Assembly (NCBI GenBank): GCA_030248195.1
Contig: JASAND010013479.1
Span: 1 to 64,000, forward strand
Reading direction: 5' to 3'
Source: Trissonchulus latispiculum
Lineage: Eukaryota; Nematoda; Enoplea; Enoplida; Ironidae
DNA: 64,000 bases
Shown: positions 58,160-64,000 of the stretch, piece after piece
How the letters are laid out: every line of letters starts with the position of its first letter
Position numbering within the stretch: the stretch's first letter is position 1
Program-made: the position numbers and the translations under genes
Notes under the pieces: generated by a model
What the model saw: only the letters and a program-made list of their open reading frames with translations
What the model was told of the DNA's origin: nothing
The model's database searches: none

Positions 58160-58331
58160 GCCCCATATGCATATGGAGCAAGAGATTTTGCCCCATATGC
58201 ATATGGGACAAGTTCTTTGCCCCATATGCATATGGGGCAAAAATTTTTGTCCCATATGCATATGGGACAATGTCTTTGCCCCATGTGTACATCGGCCAAA
58301 GATCTTTTGCCCCATATGGAAATGGAACAAA
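58160..58331. repeat. Array of six 24-bp palindromes (left arm)
   Basis: Near-perfect palindromes centred on CCATATGCATATGG at ~30-bp spacing (58160, 58187, 58215, 58246, 58276, 58306). Mirror image of the array at 59526-59700. Confidence 0.9.
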
Positions 58332-59525
58332 TCTTTTGTCTTTGGGGTCTATTCTATACGAATTTAAGTTAGGTACAACCTAATTTGACTAAAAGTTTTG
58401 TTACAGATATATACTTATAAAAACATTCTTCAGATTTAATTTTCAATAGTAAAAATGGTAATAATTTTCAATCGTAAAAAATGTGAAAACGAATAGTGTT
58501 TTGGGGGTTCGATTTATTCTAAGTTTTATTCTTTGTTTGAGCAACTAGTTCCTCCATGGCATGCACTTCCACATCCTTGATTTTTCTTCAGACATGCGCA
58601 CCTTCCGTCCTTACACCCCGTTCGACAATTGCATCGCTGCACCCCTTGACCACCGGTTTCCAAGGCGACAGCCTCACGCAGGGACAGATTCTTTTCCGGA
58701 ACAGCATCTAGATCCAGGTCGTTTCGATCGAGAGACTCTAACTCATTTCTAGGATATAGTCGATTTAACACGCCATGTTTGCAGCCGACTTTATAACAGT
58801 CAGCCAGTTGTTCTTTGATAACTACCACCAACAAGTTTCTTCTGTCAGTTCGGCCACGATCGATATCCGGAATCGAAATCCGAGCATTGGTTCCTGGTGG
58901 CAATCTCTGAAGGCTTTCACATTCTCACACTCTGCGCTTCCTGACCATCGTCGGCCATCCTTCTAGATGTTTTGCGCTGCAGTTCAACCTCAGCACGAAT
59001 GGTATCATAGGCTTCGTCAGTATTGTCGTCTTCCTCAGGCTGAGATTGACTGCTTTCAGTGGCTTCTGAACTTTCAGATGTCGCAGAACCATCGCTTGCT
59101 GCCAAAAGTTGATCCAAGTCATTTTCATCGAATATTGTTTCGTGGACTTCCGCTGGAATCGGGCTTGACTCCAATCCGATTTTAGGCTTTTGCCCGAACA
59201 TGCACTCATATGGCGTTGTCTTTATTGTTTCATGAAAGCTGGTATTTATTTGGAACTGCACAAAATAAAGTCCGTACTTCCATCGCTTTGTCTGGTTCTC
59301 TCTCATCCAGATACCTAACTTTAGCATCCTCCTCCTTTTCCACAGTTTCCATGAATTCCACCTCCTTTGACGGAGTAGCGGCGGCAGTCATTGTGTTTCT
59401 AACGAGTTTGGTGAGTGATTATAATTATAATATACGAGTCTAAGCAAGTCACAGATCATTTCTCAAGCTGATGCAAAATATATTTGTTTGCAAATACTTA
59501 AAATCGTGAAGAAAAGACATATTTC

Positions 59526-59700
59526 TGTTCCATTTCCATATGGGGCAAAAGATCTTTGGCCCATGTTCACATGGGGCAAAGACATTGTCCCATATGCATA
59601 TGGTACAAATTTTTGCCCCATATGCATATGGGGCAAAGATCTTGTCCCATATGCATATGGGGCAAAATCTCTTGCCCCATATGCATATGGGGCAATTATA
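59526..59700. repeat. Array of six 24-bp palindromes (right arm)
   Basis: Reverse complement of the left array with a few substitutions. Open frames rich in HMGQ/YAYG/CIWD are artefacts of these repeats. Confidence 0.9.
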
Positions 59701-59712
59701 CCCATGGTCCGT

Positions 59713-59716
<4 letters not shown>

Positions 59717-59787
<71 letters not shown>
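59717..59787. repeat. (TA)n microsatellite
   Basis: About 70 bp of TA repeats at the right border of the Ginger-like element; a shorter run (58114-58136) lies at the left border. Confidence 0.95.
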
Positions 59788-59788
<1 letters not shown>

Positions 59789-59960
59789 TACTGAGATAGA
59801 CTCTTCGGATTTTGACAACAGTAAGCAACATTAATCGGAGTTATATATTGCATAAAGCTTATGCATATAGTAAGTGTTAAGTGTAGTTGCTTACAATAAA
59901 TACTAAACCTGAGAAACTTTAAACCAACAGCAATTTTGGTTGGTAGAAGGAAAATATGCC

Positions 59961-60640
59961 ACTAACAGCACACGCACCAAGCAGCTGTGATAGAGTTTGG
60001 TCACAAATATGGTTCCGGGTTGGGTTTGTTTGTATGACAGATGGATAGACATCTTTAAAAATTTTTAAAAATACTCCTTTATCATTGATTACGGTAATGT
60101 CATCAATGTACCTGAAAACATATTTCAGATTTTGTAATATACCAAAATCTTTGTTATTACTTTTGGACTTTATATACTTTCGTTCATACCATAATAGTAC
60201 CAGAGTTGGCAAATGGGACGAGTTTTCTGATACCATCACATCCCATCCCACCAGATTTTTCATTTCATCGTCCCATCCCATCCCAACCCACCAGATTTTT
60301 CATTTCATCGTCCCATCCCATCCCATCCCAGATGCCAACACCGAATAGTACCAAATTAGCCATAAACGGACCACAATTTAAACCCATAGGAATACCGATT
60401 TTTTGATCGCCGATAGTAAGTAGGAAATAGAAATCAGCCATTTAAACAAGTGGCAAAATTTTGATAGTTCCACACTTTTTCAGTTGAACCGGTAATAGTA
60501 AAATATGCCCGTTTATATCCGAATTTTAGTAGTCTGTTTATTTGACCAAATGCAAGCTTCCATGATGCTAGTATGGTTTAACTTAGTATATAATTGAGAG
60601 AATTCAAAATATAATATAGACCTTTTCCTCCGAAAGTTTA
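59961..60640 (-). mobile_element. Penelope-like (RYIDD) reverse transcriptase fragment
   Basis: The minus strand encodes TIGDQKIGIPMGLNCGPFMA (60415-60355) and, after a MITE, KYVFRYIDDITVINDKG and FLKIFKDVYPS (~60140-60045). IGIPMG..C.PF followed by RYIDD is the conserved core of Penelope-like and related reverse transcriptases. No complete frame remains. Confidence 0.6.
60201..60343. mobile_element. 143-bp hAT MITE with perfect 8-bp duplication
   Basis: Ends CAGAGTTGGCAAATGGGA / ...GATGCCAACACCG, flanked by AATAGTAC at 60193-60200 and 60344-60351. The interior is CATCCCATCCCA repeats and two copies of AGATTTTTCATTTCATCG. Inserted in the RT fragment. Confidence 0.85.
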
Positions 60641-63600
60641 TTTAAAGCATAGATTTCACTACTATTATCAATAATCCAATAAGGATTACATCAGCCATTA
60701 CGGCTGCTAATAGTTTTTGAATAAATTTTTAATAAGTGGAGAAATAATTTAAAGGCAAATCCGACTTTTTCGGATATTGCTTTAGTAGCCGCATGTTTGC
60801 TTGATATTATAGCTAAAAACTTATACATTAGCATTGACAAGTATCATAAATTCCACATAAAATCGAAACGGGGGCCGGTTTTAGGGCCGTGACCGATACC
60901 GCGGCAAGCCGACCCACCGATTTGGGCGGCCGGGCCGTATGAACCCGAAAATAAAACGGGTTCCGGGCGGTTTGGGAGGCCGGCCCCGCCACCGCCCCCG
61001 AACAACCCGAATTCTAACAGAACTATCCTAACCAACTACAAAATTCATTTATAGGATTACTTTATTTGACTTGCACATAGCCTACACACATTAGCTTATT
61101 TCAAAAACCTAGGTAACCCACTTTTCTGATAAAACGGTGAACAGTGTAACACTATTAACACCCCAAGCAAGAGCTTTTCAAAACAACCAAAATTAATGAC
61201 TCACACAGGCAAACACATTTTTACGTTTCGTATGATTCAAACTCTACGCATGTACAAAGGTTCTCGTTTCGCCTCTTACAAAAAACATATTCTTTGCTAA
61301 AACCTGATTTACAACAAAATAATTTATGACAATACAATGCATACACAGGCACATTGAGAATTTAAGCGTCAACTGACTTTTTAACATCAGTAAGCCAAGT
61401 TAAAGATAACCAGTAGAAACTTTCAGCAAAGGAGTATAATTCTGGCTGCTTACTGTACACGCAAATATAGTTTTTGAGAAATATTTAGATTCCGGCGTAA
61501 ATTTAGGCGACGATGATTTAGCGACGTTGCTGCAAGATTTATGTCGTGAATGCTTGAACTGTGTAGAAACGTAAACTGATGAAGAAGGCTTAGGCAAACC
61601 AAAGTTTTGACATAGGTTCAATTGAGATTTTTAACAGAGAAGCTGGCTTTAAAACAATCTTTGTACACTCTAGATTTTCTACAAAGTTTCTCTATTGAAG
61701 ACCAACTTATTCCGGGTAGGTATGAAGAAATCAGACCGCGCCCACTAGCTGCGGAGGCCCCTAAAATTGCTGAAGCTGAGGTAAGCCAAAAAAATTCCTA
61801 CCAGTAATGCAGAAAAAGCATAACGAATTTTTTAGATACAAATGAACATTGCATACAGAAAAGGACAGAAAACTAGCAGAAGACCTATATAACTCACCAT
61901 GTACTGTGAGGAGTACCAGGCCTCGGACATGGGGATTTTGGAAAAGTAGGAAAAAAGTAGGAACAATTTTTCAAAAAAGTAGGAACAAAAAGTAGGAATT
62001 ATGACAAAAAAGTAGGAATTTTCAGGATACATAATAGATTTTGCAAGCAAGTTATCTAATTTTGCATTCAACAAAACAGTATTACGCTGCTCTTCTGTAT
62101 GCCACAATCAATTCTTCATTCGTCTTTAACTTTTTCAAGACGATCATGTACTTTACCAAAACATAAAGAAACCCTCCCCAATGTGAGCGATAGAGACGAG
62201 CAGCTAGCGGGCTGAAATTTTGCATGCAAGTCAGTAGGGCCCACAAAATTTCAGCAAAATCAAACGACATTTGTGTCTTTTTTGCATTTTCAACCCCTCC
62301 CCTTTAATATTCAAAACTTTCTTTTGAAGGCTTGCAAAAACTTTTCCATTGCATTCAGTAACTTTATATATATTTTCTATGAAAGCAACCTCAACATCTG
62401 TCAAATTTCTCTGACCCTTGTGGAATTCGATTTTTGTAACCTAGGTACGAACCTTTGACAAAAATTTATCTAAATTGCTAGCAAATTATGCAGTTTTTAA
62501 ACGACCTGCGGTTTTTCAGCAAAACCAAAATTTTACAATGTTTTTAATTTAACAACGCGAAGTCATAGATTCGAAAACTATTAATTAATTCGAACTATTA
62601 GAATCTTCGTTGGTGCAGGACTTTCCTTTTTCTGACTAATACGTCGTCAAGTGAACCCCCAAAATTGCATTCGAATTTAGCAATTCGTTGATAGTCAAAA
62701 CCTGATTGCAGCGGTACGCCCTTTGGGTCTGTTAAGATCTCTCCAAGGTCCAGATTCCGCTTAACTTGACCAAATAAGCTGATATTTCGCATGGGTATGC
62801 TTTCTACCAAGCTGGATACAAAATAGAATTTACTGCTTCACTAAATTTTAATTGCTCGATTCGCAAGAGGAGACCAAGGCGAACCGAAAGTTTTTGTTTC
62901 AGATTTTGCTGTGAAGTTTCAGGGGGTTTTCCGGCTCGCAGACTTTGCGCTAGCCTGGGGAACCTACATAAATATTGTAAAACGCACTTTTGCGTTGCGG
63001 ACAACGCATAAAAGGTTGCGCAACGCATAAAAAGGTTGCGTTGCGCAAATTTTTTGTGGGTGTGCTTTCGACCACTCTGATTTCAGCTCGATTAGTGAAG
63101 GTTTGTGACTTCTAGTCCTATGGCTGCAGAAATCCTCTACACAGGATCCGACAGACCGAAAATGGCGTTTTTGGCAATTTTTGAACATTAAAGTTGACAT
63201 AAAATTTTTTCACGAAGCGGAATTTCTTGCCATTTGGCACAAATGAGTACTCCTATAGGACCTCCTTTATGCCAAACTACAGCCTTACAGCTCGCACCAG
63301 TATATAGTAAAATTTTCCTTTCGTTAGCCAAAAATTTTTAAATTTTTGCCGAAACTTCAACTTTGAAGAGTAATTGCAGATAAGATACAGACGTCTTGTA
63401 TTTTTCTGTAGGTAGGGGCATATGGTCAAATCACATTGGCAAATGACAGCTTTGAAGCTTGGGCCTAGCAGTCAGTAGAAATTTTTAATTATGTTGGTAG
63501 TTGTGAAAAAGGGGGGGGTCGGGCATATAAACGCGACGGCTGCACATGGCTGGAAGGCAGCTAAGATCTCAGTATCCGATATTTTTTGACCACACCCATG

Positions 63601-63727
63601 CTCTATATCCTCGTCAAAAAGTAGGCCAATCGGACAAAGTCGGGGGAAACCTTTAGTAGCCCCCCTTAACCCGAGTTTTGATTTTTTTATCCGTCGGAAG
63701 TTCTCCCTCCTTATCTACATAGTTAAC
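60641..63727. other. Gene-poor region with minor repeats
   Basis: 60860-61010 is GC-rich (GGGCCGG, CGGCCGGG) unlike its surroundings. 61935-62015 has AAAAAGTAGGAA repeats. 63480-63525 has a G-rich run. Frames at 62598-63200 have no recognisable domain. No host gene found. Confidence 0.4.
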
Positions 63728-63902
63728 CAGCGGCGTATACAGGGGGGTGGTCCAGGGGGTCCGGACCCACGTTTTCGGAAAATGTTTCTAATTTTTAGCT
63801 ATTTATTGCACAAATTTGGCCATTTTTCAGGAAACATTATGCTCGGACCCGGAAAAATTCGGGTTGGACCCCCTCCTTTTAAAAATCCTGGATACGCCCC
63901 TG
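63728..63902. mobile_element. 175-bp hAT MITE with perfect 8-bp duplication
   Basis: Ends CAGCGGCGTATACAGG / CCTGGATACGCCCCTG, flanked by TAGTTAAC at 63720-63727 and 63903-63910. The 8-bp duplication and CAG..CTG ends fit the hAT superfamily. Non-coding. Confidence 0.9.
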
Positions 63903-64000
63903 TAGTTAACCTACAAATTTTATCTCATGTGATCAAGTTATCCGGAAACTAAACCTGGAAGCGGGTGGGCAATTTTAACCTGACCCGCAATCTGCCGAAA

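Larger units (their letters stand above)
58137..59716 (-). mobile_element. Ginger-like DNA transposon, internally deleted
   Basis: Ends TGTTACGGACCATG / CATGGTCCGTAACA with TATA on both sides. Terminal inverted repeats (58137-~58331, ~59526-59716) each hold six palindromic units of the form TTGCCCCATATG-CATATGGGGCAA. The interior minus strand (59391-58526) encodes an N-terminus MTAAATPSKEVEFMETVEK, then after a frame break the C-terminal part of a DDE-type integrase (TKRWKYGLYFVQFQINTSFH, TTPYECMFGQKPKIGLES), an acidic stretch, another frame break, and a Cys-rich tail (CNCRTGCKDGRCACLKK, CGSACHGGTSC). This resembles KRBA2/Ginger-type integrases. The catalytic DDE core is deleted, so it is non-autonomous. 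Confidence 0.75.
57554..59960. mobile_element. Second hAT-like CCGATCC element, split by a Ginger-like insertion
   Basis: 57554-58130 matches the left half of the element at 21538-22968 (GATGTGG, TTAACCGATCCGATC, CAGCAAAATTATT, TTTTGGATCGCCGA, AACATTG..GAAAGTAAATTTT). 59790-59960 matches its right half (GATTTTGACAACAGTAAGCAA, TTGGT...AGAAGGAAAATAT). The Ginger-like element and TA repeats lie between the halves. Confidence 0.65.

Noticed and set aside
58069..58383. Frames rich in HMGQ/CIWD/YAYG
   Set aside because: Direct translation of the CCATATGCATATGG palindromes on both strands in several frames.
58160..59700. CRISPR-like array from regularly spaced ~24-bp repeats
   Set aside because: The repeats are palindromes in two mirrored arms of a transposon, spacers are only 3-7 bp, and the genome is animal.

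Overview
This is an animal (eukaryotic) genomic window: AT-rich, with spliced genes, long introns packed with transposons, and no bacterial-style operons. Two features point to a nematode or close relative. One is a broken gene with the Gly-X-Y and paired-cysteine pattern of nematode cuticle collagens at the left edge. The other is a three-membrane-segment ionotropic receptor gene that resembles nematode glutamate-receptor-like proteins. The repeat load and intron sizes suggest a large-genome lineage rather than a compact Caenorhabditis-like one; species is not identifiable from the sequence.

Layout. (1) 78-938, plus strand: cuticle-collagen-like gene with several frame breaks. (2) 1786-15968, minus: a receptor guanylate cyclase whose extracellular part is a PstS-type (bacterial phosphate-binding-protein) domain. 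Exon 1 (signal peptide plus start of PstS) is separated from exon 2 by a 10.5-kb intron filled with inverted/tandem transposon copies and a ~300-bp tandem repeat. (3) 16669-20350: a MITE and a CR1-like LINE interrupted by a tRNA-derived SINE with a 12-bp target duplication. (4) 20440-24894, minus: ionotropic-receptor-like gene, 3 exons, with a hAT-like repeat in an intron. (5) 25764-27828, minus: two in-phase exons of a Cu/Zn superoxide-dismutase-like protein lacking copper ligands. (6) 28801-50982, minus: a 25-exon gene that reads through with matching splice phases to 1,282 residues. Its domain order is adenylation, carrier, thioester reductase, short-chain dehydrogenase (A-T-R-R), the architecture of the fungal glycine betaine reductase that makes choline. 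Its introns host a Ty3/gypsy remnant with LTRs, an RTE-like LINE, a second gypsy fragment with a SINE, and a foldback element. (7) 51000-64000: no convincing host gene; MITEs, foldback elements, a Ginger-like DNA transposon nested in a hAT-like repeat, an RYIDD-type reverse-transcriptase fragment, and two hAT MITEs with perfect 8-bp duplications.

The two observations most worth following are the PstS-ectodomain receptor guanylate cyclase (an animal receptor that may sense phosphate or another oxyanion and signal through cGMP) and the intact animal A-T-R-R carboxylic acid reductase. Both are supported by splice sites, reading phase and domain continuity rather than by single motifs. The four host genes from 1786 to 50982 all lie on the minus strand; with such long intergenic and intronic spacing I do not infer co-transcription.
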